From: an uncultured bacterium
Lineage (GTDB): Bacteria > Actinomycetota > Coriobacteriia > Coriobacteriales > Eggerthellaceae
DNA: 15,295 nucleotides
Direction of reading: 5' to 3'
Assembly (NCBI GenBank): GCA_905214325.1
Contig: CAJMLT010000036.1
Location: 1-15,295, forward strand
Positions 6,160 to 12,744 of the stretch are shown in pieces. The position numbers and the translations under genes are program-made. A model generated the notes under the pieces. It was not told the DNA's origin and searched no databases. It was given only the letters and a program-made list of their open reading frames with translations. Position 1 is the first letter of the stretch, and each line of letters begins with the position of its first letter.

Positions 6160-7779
6160 ATGGGATTCGGTTCGAAACTAGGCTCCATGATGGGCGAGAA
6201 AATCCATAAGCCGGGGCCTATCCGCCGTGCCATAAACCGCTGGTGGGACCGCCTGATGGGGGCAGCGGCCGACAGGTCGCTCGATCAGGAAGCGGAATAC
6301 GAATCGCATCGCACCTCGCGTGACTATATATGGAACATCATCGGATCGGGCGCTTGGGGCATGGTGTTTCCCCTGCTCACCATCATCATCACGCAACTGG
6401 TGGGAGCCGAACTGGCCGGCATGTTCTCGCTCGCCTTCGTCACCGGCATGCTGCTGATGATCGTCGCCAACTACGGCGTTCGCACCTTTCAGGTTTCCGA
6501 TCTCGACGAGGCTCATTCGTTTTCCGATTATCAGATAAACCGCTGGATCACCTGCGCGATCATGCTTCTGGTGGGTGTGATGTATTGCATAATACGTGGC
6601 TATGGGTCGGAAATGTTCACCATAAGCATCGGCGTATACATCTATAAGATGATAGATGGATTGGCCGACGTATACGAAGGCCGCCTGCAGCAGGTGGACA
6701 AGTTCTATCTGGCCGGCGTGTCACAGGCATTCAGGTCGGTTGTCGTACTGATCGCATTCAGCATCTGCCTGCTGATCACACGCGACATCGGCGCTTCGAG
6801 TATCGCGATGGCGATAGCCGCCGTGGCATCGCTTGTCGTTCTGACGTTTCCGCTGGCGATGTTCGAAACCCCGAAATCACCCCGAGGCAATTTCAACAGC
6901 GTGATCGGACTTTTCAAGCAGTGCTTTCCGCTGTTCATCGCCCTGTTCATGTATGCACTGATCGATAACATGCCGAAATTCGTGATGGAAGGCGTTCTGA
7001 GCTACGACAATCAGCTCTACTTCAACGCGCTCTACTTCCCCGCCATGGGCATTCTCATGACCGTCGGCACCATATACAAGCCCCTTCTGGTGCGCATCGC
7101 CAATACCTGGGCCGACCCCGCGCAACGCAAGAGATTCGACCTGGTGACCGTGGTCATATTCGCCGTCATCATCGCCTTGACGCTCGGTAGTGTCGTGGTC
7201 ATGGGCTGGATCGGTATTCCGATCATGAGTTTCCTCTACGGCATCGATTTCGAACAGTTCCGAGGATTGAGCTACATCATGCTGGCAGCCGGAGGCGTGA
7301 CGGCGGCGATCGATTTTCTCTATCAGGTCATCACCGTGTTGAGGCGTCAGAAATCCGTGATGCGTCTTTACGTGATCACGTTCGGGTTCTCCCTGTTCAT
7401 TCCGATGCTCCTCATCAGTTTCACCGGCCTGCCCGGTGCCGTTATCGGTTACCTGATCGTGATGACCATCCTTCTGGTGCTGCTTTTCGGTGAGTACCTG
7501 AGCATCCGCCTCGAAATGGCGCGCGCGGAGAAGGCCGGCGGGATGAGACGCGCCGATGCCGCGCAACCGGACGGGGCGATCGGGTTCGGCGAAAGCGAGG
7601 GCGGCGGAAATCGGGCGCGACACGCCGGTGACGATACGACCCGCTCCCGCAGCGACGCGGAGAGACGTGGTGTTGCAGCGGATAGGACGAGCGCGGAAGC
7701 AGGGCGATCGACCGAAGCGGCGCGATCGCGGATACGCACCTCCCGAAACAAAGCGCGCGGCAAACACGGGCGGCGGTAA
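6160..7779 (+). CDS. MOP-superfamily (Wzx-like) polysaccharide/lipid-linked oligosaccharide flippase
   Basis: A 539-residue protein with a basic cytoplasmic N-terminus (1-55), about twelve hydrophobic segments (about 57-450) and an 85-residue tail rich in Arg, Glu, Asp and Ala that looks disordered. The opening YIWNIIGSGAWGMVFPLLTI, with SRDY before it, matches the start of Wzx/RfbX-type exporters of the MATE/MOP superfamily, which flip undecaprenyl-linked glycans across the membrane. The substrate is unknown. A strong GAGGAGG ribosome site lies 9 bp before the ATG. The position opposite uppP links it to undecaprenyl-phosphate traffic. The tail reads in good coding frame with no sign of frameshift. 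MurJ is an alternative, but its conserved motifs are not evident. Confidence 0.8.
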   Translation: MGFGSKLGSMMGEKIHKPGPIRRAINRWWDRLMGAAADRSLDQEAEYESHRTSRDYIWNIIGSGAWGMVFPLLTIIITQLVGAELAGMFSLAFVTGMLLMIVANYGVRTFQVSDLDEAHSFSDYQINRWITCAIMLLVGVMYCIIRGYGSEMFTISIGVYIYKMIDGLADVYEGRLQQVDKFYLAGVSQAFRSVVVLIAFSICLLITRDIGASSIAMAIAAVASLVVLTFPLAMFETPKSPRGNFNSVIGLFKQCFPLFIALFMYALIDNMPKFVMEGVLSYDNQLYFNALYFPAMGILMTVGTIYKPLLVRIANTWADPAQRKRFDLVTVVIFAVIIALTLGSVVVMGWIGIPIMSFLYGIDFEQFRGLSYIMLAAGGVTAAIDFLYQVITVLRRQKSVMRLYVITFGFSLFIPMLLISFTGLPGAVIGYLIVMTILLVLLFGEYLSIRLEMARAEKAGGMRRADAAQPDGAIGFGESEGGGNRARHAGDDTTRSRSDAERRGVAADRTSAEAGRSTEAARSRIRTSRNKARGKHGRR

Positions 7780-7828
7780 CGGTACTTCCGAACGATCCCT
7801 TTTCCCTACGGGCATCCTTCTTTTCGTG

Positions 7829-7834
7829 TAAGAT
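7829..7834 (+). promoter_or_regulatory. Candidate -10 box for guaA
   Basis: TAAGAT (5/6 to consensus) about 128 bp upstream of the GTG start, in the 183-bp gap after the flippase gene. No -35 is recognisable and no purine-riboswitch core is visible in the leader. Read-through from the flippase gene is possible. Confidence 0.25.
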
Positions 7835-7962
7835 TGTGAGCATCGATTCACCGGCATGCGCCGACGACATACGGAGGAAACGAGTATCGCACTCCCCCGT
7901 TCATCCTCGGCGCATCCGAACATCATACGAGAGCCCGAACACGACATGAAAAGGAGTCCTTC

Positions 7963-9573
7963 GTGAGCCCCTCCACCAGCGCGAATTCCCCCACAAGCAA
8001 CACCGTCCTCGTTCTCGACTTCGGTGCCCAGTACGGACAGCTAATCGCCCGCCGCGTGCGCGACCTTTCCGTTTATTCCGAAATCGTTCCCTGCGACACT
8101 TCGGCAGCGGAAATAGCCGCGATGAAGCCGGCGGCTCTGATATTGAGCGGGGGTCCGGCCAGCGTCTATGCCGACGACGCGCCCGGAATCGACCCGGGTA
8201 TTTTCGAGCTGGGTCTTCCGATCCTGGGCTTCTGCTACGGGCAGCAGATCATGGCGACGACACTGGGAGGGTCGGTCGGGCACACCGATAAGGGTGAATA
8301 CGGAGCCGCCACGCTGGTCCGCTGCGATGAGGGCGCCTCGGCGCTCTACGGGGATACGCCGGGCGAGCAGACGGTGTGGATGAGTCACCGCGACGCGGTG
8401 AATGCCGTGCCCGAAGGATTCATCGTCACCGCGACCACCGACGTGTGCCCCGTGGCTTCGATGGAATGCGCCGAGCGTAAGTTCTATGCCACGCAGTTCC
8501 ATCCCGAAGTGCGCCATACCCCCTATGGCCAGGATCTCCTGAGTAACTTCCTCTTCGAGATATGCGGGCTGAAAGCCGACTGGACGATGGATTCCATCAT
8601 CGAGGATTCGGTGGCCGAAATCCGTGCGAAGGTGGGCGATGACCGGGTGATTCTGGGTCTTTCCGGCGGCGTGGACTCAAGTGTGGTGGCGGCCTTGTGC
8701 GCACGCGCCATCGGCAAGCAGCTGACCTGCGTGTTCGTCAATCACGGATTGCTGCGCAAAAACGAGCCCGAAGAGGTGGAAGAGGTTTTCACCGAGCAAT
8801 TCGACGTCGACTTCATCCACGTGCATGCCGAGCAGCGTTATGCCGATCTACTTGACGGAGTGACCGACCCGGAGGCGAAGCGCAAGATCATCGGGTCGCA
8901 GTTCTGGGAGGAATTCTTCAGCGTCGCGCAAGACCTCGACGGGGTGAAATTCCTTGCTCAAGGCACCATCTATCCCGACATCATCGAAAGTGGTGCGCGC
9001 AAAACCGGCGGCAAGGCTTCTACGATCAAAAGCCATCACAACCTGATCCCCTTCCCCGAAGGCGTGCATTTCGACCTGATCGAACCTTTGGATCACTTCT
9101 TCAAAGACGAAGTCCGTGCGCTGGGTACGGCACTCGGCCTGCCCGATCACATCGTGCATCGCCAGCCTTTCCCAGGACCCGGCTTGGCCATCCGCATCAT
9201 CGGCGCGGTGAGCCCCGAAAAGCTGGAGATCCTGAAGAACGCCGACGCTATCGTGCGCGAAGAGCTTGACGCCTATAACGAGGCCCTGTTCGAGCAGACC
9301 GGCGATCGCAATTCCGAGCATGCCTGCTGGCAGTATTTCGCCGTGCTGCCCGACATCAAGAGCGTCGGCGTCATGGGCGACGAGCGCACGTATGCGCGGC
9401 CGATCATCCTGCGCGCCGTGGAGTCGAGCGATGCCATGACCGCCGACTGGGCGAAGCTGCCCTACGATGTGTTGGCGCGCGTGTCGGGCCGCATCGTGGC
9501 CGAGGTGCCGGGCGTGAACCGCGTGGCATACGATATCACCAGCAAGCCGCCCGCGACGATTGAGTGGGAGTGA
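7963..9573 (+). CDS. guaA: GMP synthase (glutamine-hydrolysing)
   Basis: It aminates XMP to GMP using glutamine and ATP, the last step of guanine nucleotide synthesis. The 536-residue chain has the usual order. The N-terminal class I glutamine amidotransferase carries GFCYGQQ with nucleophile Cys91 and QFHPEV with His180/Glu182. Next is the PP-loop ATP-pyrophosphatase with LGLSGGVDSS (231-240), and last the C-terminal dimerisation domain with PFPGPGLAIR and the terminal ITSKPPATIEWE. The start is GTG at 7963, seven bases after AAAGGAG. The 3' end is intact and codes the normal final residues. This end is a recurrent integration site for genomic islands, and an integrase module follows. Confidence 0.97.
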   Translation: MSPSTSANSPTSNTVLVLDFGAQYGQLIARRVRDLSVYSEIVPCDTSAAEIAAMKPAALILSGGPASVYADDAPGIDPGIFELGLPILGFCYGQQIMATTLGGSVGHTDKGEYGAATLVRCDEGASALYGDTPGEQTVWMSHRDAVNAVPEGFIVTATTDVCPVASMECAERKFYATQFHPEVRHTPYGQDLLSNFLFEICGLKADWTMDSIIEDSVAEIRAKVGDDRVILGLSGGVDSSVVAALCARAIGKQLTCVFVNHGLLRKNEPEEVEEVFTEQFDVDFIHVHAEQRYADLLDGVTDPEAKRKIIGSQFWEEFFSVAQDLDGVKFLAQGTIYPDIIESGARKTGGKASTIKSHHNLIPFPEGVHFDLIEPLDHFFKDEVRALGTALGLPDHIVHRQPFPGPGLAIRIIGAVSPEKLEILKNADAIVREELDAYNEALFEQTGDRNSEHACWQYFAVLPDIKSVGVMGDERTYARPIILRAVESSDAMTADWAKLPYDVLARVSGRIVAEVPGVNRVAYDITSKPPATIEWE

Positions 9574-9690
9574 CCGAAGAAATGTTCGTGTGTTTGTCCA
9601 GCACGTTCCCTACGTTATTACCTGTTATCTTCTAGTGGTTTAGGCTTCCTGCAAGACACCAGATTCAAAAAGAATAATTACAAGGAATAA

Positions 9691-9720
9691 GGCCTCGAAG
9701 CACCAGTTTCGGGGCCTTTT
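9691..9720 (+). terminator. Intrinsic terminator after guaA
   Basis: GGCCTCGAA (9691-9699) pairs with TTCGGGGCC (9708-9716), nine pairs with one G-U, loop of 8 nt, followed by TTTT. Flanking A and T bases extend the stem. It lies 117 bp beyond the guaA stop. Confidence 0.75.
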
Positions 9721-9843
9721 CATAGCTATTTACCTGCAGTTTTTGCATCTGATTACTCCCCACATGCACATTGTTCGTGTGCCACGTGACGGCAGCGCAA
9801 ATAAGGTGGATTGGGGTGCGATGTGTGGACAACAGAAAACGCG

Positions 9844-9868
9844 CTGATTATTCCCAAAAGTGCCGCGC
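9844..9868 (+). repeat. 25-bp direct repeat, copy 1
   Basis: Begins CTGATTATTCCCAAAAGTG and ends CGCGC. It is identical to copy 2 at 24 of 25 positions; copy starts are 178 bp apart. A shorter relative, CTGATTACTCCCCACATG, is at 9749-9766, and an inverted copy of the core TTACTCCCCA is at about 9940-9949. Confidence 0.7.
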
Positions 9869-9885
9869 CGCCAATTTTCCCCAAC

Positions 9886-9981
9886 TGGAACTCAAATTGG
9901 AACTCACTCGCTTCAAAATCACGTTTCCGCAGGTAAAGATTGGGGAGTAAAAATCTGAAATTTGGCGTTTGCTGGAACTCA
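9886..9981 (+). repeat. Three copies of TGGAACTCA
   Basis: Exact 9-bp copies stand at 9886-9894, 9898-9906 and 9973-9981, all on the same strand. The first two are 12 bp apart, close to one helical turn, so a protein could bind both on one face of the DNA. Confidence 0.6.
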
Positions 9982-10021
9982 GTGCCCGTTTTTGCCCTGT
10001 TTTGGGCGCTTAAAAACAGCT

Positions 10022-10046
10022 CTGATTATTCCCAAAAGTGGCGCGC
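10022..10046 (+). repeat. 25-bp direct repeat, copy 2
   Basis: Same repeat as at 9844-9868 with one C-to-G difference near the 3' end. Lies just beyond the end of the repressor gene. Confidence 0.7.
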
Positions 10047-10134
10047 AGGGGGCGTTTTGGGCGAAAAGCAACCCCCCAACAAAGACGCCAGGGGTAAAAA
10101 ATGAGTGACTACCAAGTGGCTTGCACCTATGCAG

Positions 10135-10560
10135 TTAGCCTTTGAAATACGCCTTCCAGGCGTCGTATTCAGCCTGTGAAACCTCGCCTGCTTCCAGCTT
10201 GTCGCGCATAGATTTCCATGCCTTAAGGGCGACGTTCATCTTGGGCGCACGCTTAGCATGCGGGTCTATGCCTATGCCCATCTTATCCGCGTTCTCGACT
10301 GGCATGAAACCCAACGTGTCTTCCAAGCGGAACAGTACTTCCAGTACCTCACGTGCGCTATCCACTTTGAATTCAGCAAGCGCAGCTGGTGCAACTTTCA
10401 TGGCCTTGGCCATCGCCTTTATCTGGTCGTCTTTGGGCGTGCGTATGTCCAACTCATAGTTGCGCACGGCAGACTCGGTAAGTCCCACTGCTTCGGCGAG
10501 CTGCTTTTGTGTAAGGCCTGCCGTCTTGCGACAGGCGCGTATGCGTTGCCCTGTGGTCAT
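10135..10560 (-). CDS. Xre-family transcriptional repressor of the element
   Basis: A 141-residue protein starting MTTGQRIRACRKTAGLTQKQ. An HTH_3 (Cro/CI-type) domain fills residues 4-60, with TQKQLAEAVGLTESAVRNYE as the helix-turn-helix. The C-terminal part (about 70-141) is helical and charged and ends in AWKSMRDKLEAGEVSQAEYD, which I read as a dimerisation region. There is no RecA-cleavage or peptidase motif. I chose the ATG at 10560, with GGAG 10 bp upstream, because the longer in-frame extension runs through promoter and operator sequence. It diverges from the excisionase gene. Repeated CAGCAC/GTGCTG elements between them are its likely binding sites, so it probably represses excision and integration and may also control itself. 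Confidence 0.85.
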   Translation of the reverse strand: MTTGQRIRACRKTAGLTQKQLAEAVGLTESAVRNYELDIRTPKDDQIKAMAKAMKVAPAALAEFKVDSAREVLEVLFRLEDTLGFMPVENADKMGIGIDPHAKRAPKMNVALKAWKSMRDKLEAGEVSQAEYDAWKAYFKG

Positions 10561-10612
10561 GGATTGATGCTCCGTTTCTGTGCTGCATGAGACTTCATTA
10601 TTTGCTGGTAAG

Positions 10613-10641
10613 AGAATACAACAGCACGAAAATGTACGCAA
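10613..10641 (-). promoter_or_regulatory. Candidate repressor promoter
   Basis: On the minus strand, TTGCGT (10636-10641) and TATTCT (10613-10618) are 17 bp apart. A CAGCAC arm (10622-10627) lies in the spacer, and a lone GTGCTG arm (10580-10585) lies about 25 bp after the likely start, which suggests autoregulation. Confidence 0.45.
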
Positions 10642-10646
10642 TGACA

Positions 10647-10675
10647 TTGACAGCACATATGCGTGCTGATATGCT
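10647..10675 (+). promoter_or_regulatory. Excisionase-integrase promoter
   Basis: A perfect -35 TTGACA (10647-10652), exactly 17 bp, then TATGCT (10670-10675). The start would be near 10682, with a leader of about 45 nt to the excisionase ATG. An operator dyad fills the spacer. Confidence 0.75.
10651..10668. promoter_or_regulatory. Operator dyad 1 in the excisionase promoter spacer
   Basis: CAGCAC-N6-GTGCTG, a perfect 6+6 dyad with centre ATATGC, located between -35 and -10 where bound repressor would exclude RNA polymerase. Confidence 0.65.
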
Positions 10676-10686
10676 ATAGAAAAGAA

Positions 10687-10704
10687 CAGCACACTAACGT
10701 GCTG
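10687..10704. promoter_or_regulatory. Operator dyad 2 downstream of the excisionase start site
   Basis: A second CAGCAC-N6-GTGCTG dyad with identical arms, a different centre (ACTAAC) and the same 6-bp spacing. The two dyads start 36 bp apart, suited to two repressor dimers. A degenerate third, CAGCAC-N6-GTACGC, is at 10622-10639. Confidence 0.65.
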
Positions 10705-10725
10705 CAAACACGAAAGGACACTGCA

Positions 10726-10914
10726 ATGGACAAACCCAGACTGATAGGCGCACAAGAAGTAGCCGAGCGCCTGTGCATATCTAAGCGAACGGCATATCAG
10801 GTGATAAAAGACCTTAACAAGGAAGTAGCTGCAAGCGGCAAGCGTGTGCGTGCAGGTCGCATAGACGAAGGCTACTTTGAGCGCACGTACTTCCTAAGCG
10901 ATATAGAGGACTAA
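10726..10914 (+). CDS. xis: Excisionase / MerR-like winged-helix DNA-binding protein
   Basis: A 62-residue basic protein starting MDKPRLIGAQEVAERLCISK. IGAQEVAERLCISKRTAYQV (7-26) is the helix-turn-helix of the excisionase/MerR-like HTH_17 class, followed by a wing-like basic segment (ASGKRVRAGRIDEGYF). Such proteins bend DNA next to the attachment site and steer the integrase towards excision. The start at 10726 is fixed by AAAGGA 7 bp upstream; an earlier in-frame ATG lies inside the promoter. It is the first gene of the operon and is separated from the integrase start by 4 bp. Confidence 0.85.
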   Translation: MDKPRLIGAQEVAERLCISKRTAYQVIKDLNKEVAASGKRVRAGRIDEGYFERTYFLSDIED

Positions 10915-10918
10915 CGCC

Positions 10919-11989
10919 ATGGCCACCACACAGGAGCCAAATGGCACATGGAGCGTACAAGCGTGGTATCGCGACTACTACGGCAAGCGCAGGCACAAGA
11001 CCAAGCGTGGCTTTGCGAGCAATGCAGAAGCACGGCGCTGGGAAGACGAGTTTTTAGCCACGCAGGACACGGGCACAGACATGACCATGGATGCCTTCGT
11101 GAAGATCTACGAGAAGGACATTCGCCCCCGCATCAGGGAAAACACGTGGTACACCAAGGAATCCATCATCGAGAACAGCATCCTGCCGTATTTTGGGCGC
11201 ATGCGCATGGGTGAGATTGATGGCACCGATGTGATGCGCTGGCAAAACCAGATGATGACCAAGGCAGGCAGGAGCGGCAAGCCGTATTCGCCTACGTACC
11301 TACGCACTATCAACAACCAGCTTTCTGCTATCTTCAACCATGCTGTGCGCTATTACGATTTGCCTAAGAGCCCTTGCATAAAGACAGCAAAGATTGGCAG
11401 CAAAAAGGGCGGCGAGATGCTGTTTTGGACTAAACAGGAATACAACGCCTTCGCCGATGCCGTGATGGACAAGCCTGAGGCCTTTCATGCCTTTGAGATT
11501 TTATACTGGTGCGGCCTGCGCTTAGGCGAGATGCTGGCGCTCACGCCTGTCGACTTCGACTTCGAGGCCAACACGCTGTCGGTCACGAAATCCTACCAGC
11601 GGCTCAAAGGGCGCGATGTGATAACCGACCCCAAGACCCCAAAATCGGTGCGAAGCGTTGCGCTGCCCCGTTTTGTTGCAGACGAAATGCGTGAATACAT
11701 TGAGCTTGAGGCAATTGCACCAGGCGAGCGCGTCTTTGGCTTTACCAAGCACTTCTTGGCACACGAGATGGACCGCGGTTGCAAGGTGTCTGGCGTGAAG
11801 CGCATACGCGTGCACGACCTGCGCCACTCCCACGTGTCGCTGCTTATAGACATGGGCTTTTCTGCCGTAGGTATTGCCGAGCGCATGGGCCACGAGAGTA
11901 CCGACATCACCTTTCGCTACGCGCACCTGTTCCCCGATAAGCAAAACGAGATGGCGCGCGCCCTGGACGCAGATTGGAGGAGTGCCTGA
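10919..11989 (+). CDS. int: Tyrosine-type site-specific integrase
   Basis: This 356-residue recombinase would insert and excise the element. The N-terminal AP2-like arm-binding domain (about 8-46, GTWSVQAWYRDYYGKRRHK) is followed by a SAM-like core-binding domain (about 55-150) and the catalytic domain. The full active-site set is visible: Arg201 in CGLRLGE, Lys239 in TDPKTPKS, His299 and Arg302 in VHDLRHSH, His325 in RMGHES, and nucleophile Tyr334 in FRYAHL. It therefore looks functional. Length and layout match the Tn916/phage-type group that uses arm sites as well as core sites. The ribosome site GAGGA lies inside the end of xis. Its stop shares a base with the next start, so int and the MobC-like gene are coupled. 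Confidence 0.95.
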   Translation: MATTQEPNGTWSVQAWYRDYYGKRRHKTKRGFASNAEARRWEDEFLATQDTGTDMTMDAFVKIYEKDIRPRIRENTWYTKESIIENSILPYFGRMRMGEIDGTDVMRWQNQMMTKAGRSGKPYSPTYLRTINNQLSAIFNHAVRYYDLPKSPCIKTAKIGSKKGGEMLFWTKQEYNAFADAVMDKPEAFHAFEILYWCGLRLGEMLALTPVDFDFEANTLSVTKSYQRLKGRDVITDPKTPKSVRSVALPRFVADEMREYIELEAIAPGERVFGFTKHFLAHEMDRGCKVSGVKRIRVHDLRHSHVSLLIDMGFSAVGIAERMGHESTDITFRYAHLFPDKQNEMARALDADWRSA

Positions 11990-12357
11990 TGTCTTGTCCA
12001 AACGATGCACGGCAACGATGCGTGACGGTGTCGTTTAGGGTGTCGCCCGAGCAGGCTCAGCACCTTGATGCACTGGTGGCCGCAAGCGGCATGACCAAGC
12101 AAGACTACATCATGGCCAAGCTTGCCGACGAGACTGTGGTGGTGCAACCCAGTACAAAGGTCTACAAGGCGCTTAAAAACGTCATGCACGACATTTACTT
12201 GGAACTAACGCGCATACGCACTGGTTGTGTGTTAGACAAGCGCACAGCGGCGCTGGTTGCGCTTCTGGCACGCGAGTTCATCGGCTTCGGCGGTGGCAGC
12301 ACCGCTGCCAACATTGAAACGGAAGCGGTAAAGATTAACGAGATGGGACGTGATTGA
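11989..12357 (+). CDS. Ribbon-helix-helix protein, MobC-like relaxosome accessory factor
   Basis: A 122-residue protein. The start at 11989 overlaps the int stop (TGATG) and is preceded by GGAGGAG; an upstream in-frame ATG lies within int and lacks this site. VTVSFRVS (12-19), a helix (20-34) and SGMTKQDYIMAKLA (33-46) form a ribbon-helix-helix fold like that of MobC and related mobilisation proteins, in which it binds DNA near oriT and helps the relaxase. The middle YKALKNVMHDIYLELTRIRT resembles the second conserved helix of those proteins. No relaxase follows in the window, so the role may instead be regulation of the int operon. The C-terminus is Gly-rich, then acidic. Confidence 0.65.
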   Translation: MSCPNDARQRCVTVSFRVSPEQAQHLDALVAASGMTKQDYIMAKLADETVVVQPSTKVYKALKNVMHDIYLELTRIRTGCVLDKRTAALVALLAREFIGFGGGSTAANIETEAVKINEMGRD

Positions 12358-12358
12358 C

Positions 12359-12439
12359 ATGAAGATACTTGTCGCTCTGCTCAAAGGCACCCTGGCCTTT
12401 TTTGCGTGGCTGTTCCACGCAGTCTTTCGCTGGATGTAG
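12359..12439 (+). CDS. Possible 26-residue hydrophobic peptide
   Basis: ATG follows the MobC-like stop by one base and encodes MKILVALLKGTLAFFAWLFH then AVFRWM, a single amphipathic/hydrophobic helix with a basic end. No clear ribosome site is present, so it would depend on coupling to the preceding gene. The same bases form two hairpins, one of them terminator-like, so the reading frame may be incidental. Confidence 0.3.
   Translation: MKILVALLKGTLAFFAWLFHAVFRWM
12383..12420 (+). terminator. Tandem hairpins ending the xis-int operon
   Basis: AAAGGC (12383-12388) pairs with GCCTTT (12395-12400) around a 6-nt loop and runs into a six-T tract ending at 12403. A second perfect stem follows at once, GCGTGG (12404-12409) with CCACGC (12415-12420). 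The first is a plausible intrinsic terminator. Confidence 0.5.
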
Positions 12440-12450
12440 TCAAACGTCTG

Positions 12451-12744
12451 CTACTGTGCTTCGTGCAATATCCGCTCTGCTGCGGCAATGACCTTGTCAC
12501 GTTCTTCCCGGTCACTTTGCTGAATTGCAGCAGTAATTACAGTGTCATCGGTGTCTTCATCCAACAATTCAACAAAGGTCGCGCCGCCAAACTGCTCTTG
12601 CGCCATCTTCTCTACTGCTTTAATGAAGGCATTGACATCTTTGGCGCGTATCGCCACGCCGCTCAGAATGCTTTCGTCGTCCTCGAATAAGTCGGCTAAG
12701 ACAATCTGCTTGTTTAACTCGGAATAGTCGTATTTCTTCCCCAT
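12451..12744 (-). CDS. Small acidic protein of unknown function
   Basis: A 97-residue soluble protein beginning MGKKYDYSELNKQIVLADLF. It is strongly acidic (LLDEDTDDTV, LFEDDES) with probable alpha helices at 34-52 and 70-95 and no membrane segment or signal. I do not recognise it. A purine-rich AGAGGGGG lies about 9 bp before the ATG. It converges on the xis-int operon and diverges from the YraN-like gene across a 334-bp gap. Acidic small proteins of mobile elements are sometimes DNA mimics or anti-restriction factors, but nothing here proves that. Confidence 0.6.
   Translation of the reverse strand: MGKKYDYSELNKQIVLADLFEDDESILSGVAIRAKDVNAFIKAVEKMAQEQFGGATFVELLDEDTDDTVITAAIQQSDREERDKVIAAAERILHEAQ

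Larger units (their letters stand above)
9574..10134. other. 561-bp gene-free region with terminator and repeat cluster
   Basis: There is no credible gene. It holds an intrinsic terminator (9691-9720), a long direct repeat (9844-9868 and 10022-10046) with a shorter related copy at 9749, three copies of TGGAACTCA, two copies of GTTTTGGGCG (9999-10008 and 10054-10063), and small inverted repeats (CCAATTT 9871-9877 with AAATTGG 9894-9900; CTGTTTT 9997-10003 with AAAACAG 10013-10019). This density suggests recombinase arm sites or another protein-DNA assembly region. Confidence 0.6.

Noticed and set aside
6877..7947. Long minus-strand frame (356 codons) opposite the flippase gene
   Set aside because: Its composition mirrors the membrane protein on the other strand, there is no start signal, and the plus-strand gene has a strong ribosome site and recognisable fold.
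7780..7962. Purine riboswitch upstream of guaA
   Set aside because: No conserved aptamer core or three-way junction pattern could be found in the leader.
9689..9720. tRNA gene fragment as attachment site
   Set aside because: The hairpin is explained by an intrinsic terminator; no T-loop, anticodon arm or CCA end is present, and I saw no tRNA gene in the window.
9823..9835. DnaA-box-like TGTGGACAA and possible origin of replication
   Set aside because: It is a single site with one mismatch to the consensus and there is no Rep gene nearby; kept only as an alternative for the repeat cluster.
9764..9847. 27-codon frame in the region after guaA
   Set aside because: No ribosome site, overlaps the repeat cluster, and composition gives no sign of coding.
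10663..10725. Upstream start for the excisionase
   Set aside because: That ATG lies inside the promoter (before the predicted transcription start), whereas the ATG at 10726 has AAAGGA at proper spacing.
10561..10755. Extended N-terminus of the Xre repressor
   Set aside because: The extension crosses the promoters and operators; a Met with a ribosome site directly before the helix-turn-helix domain is a better start.
12330..12357. Possible second copy of the guaA 3' end (attR)
   Set aside because: Resemblance is only scattered (GAGATGGGACGTGA against GAGTGGGAGTGA) and lies inside the MobC-like gene; too weak for an attachment site.
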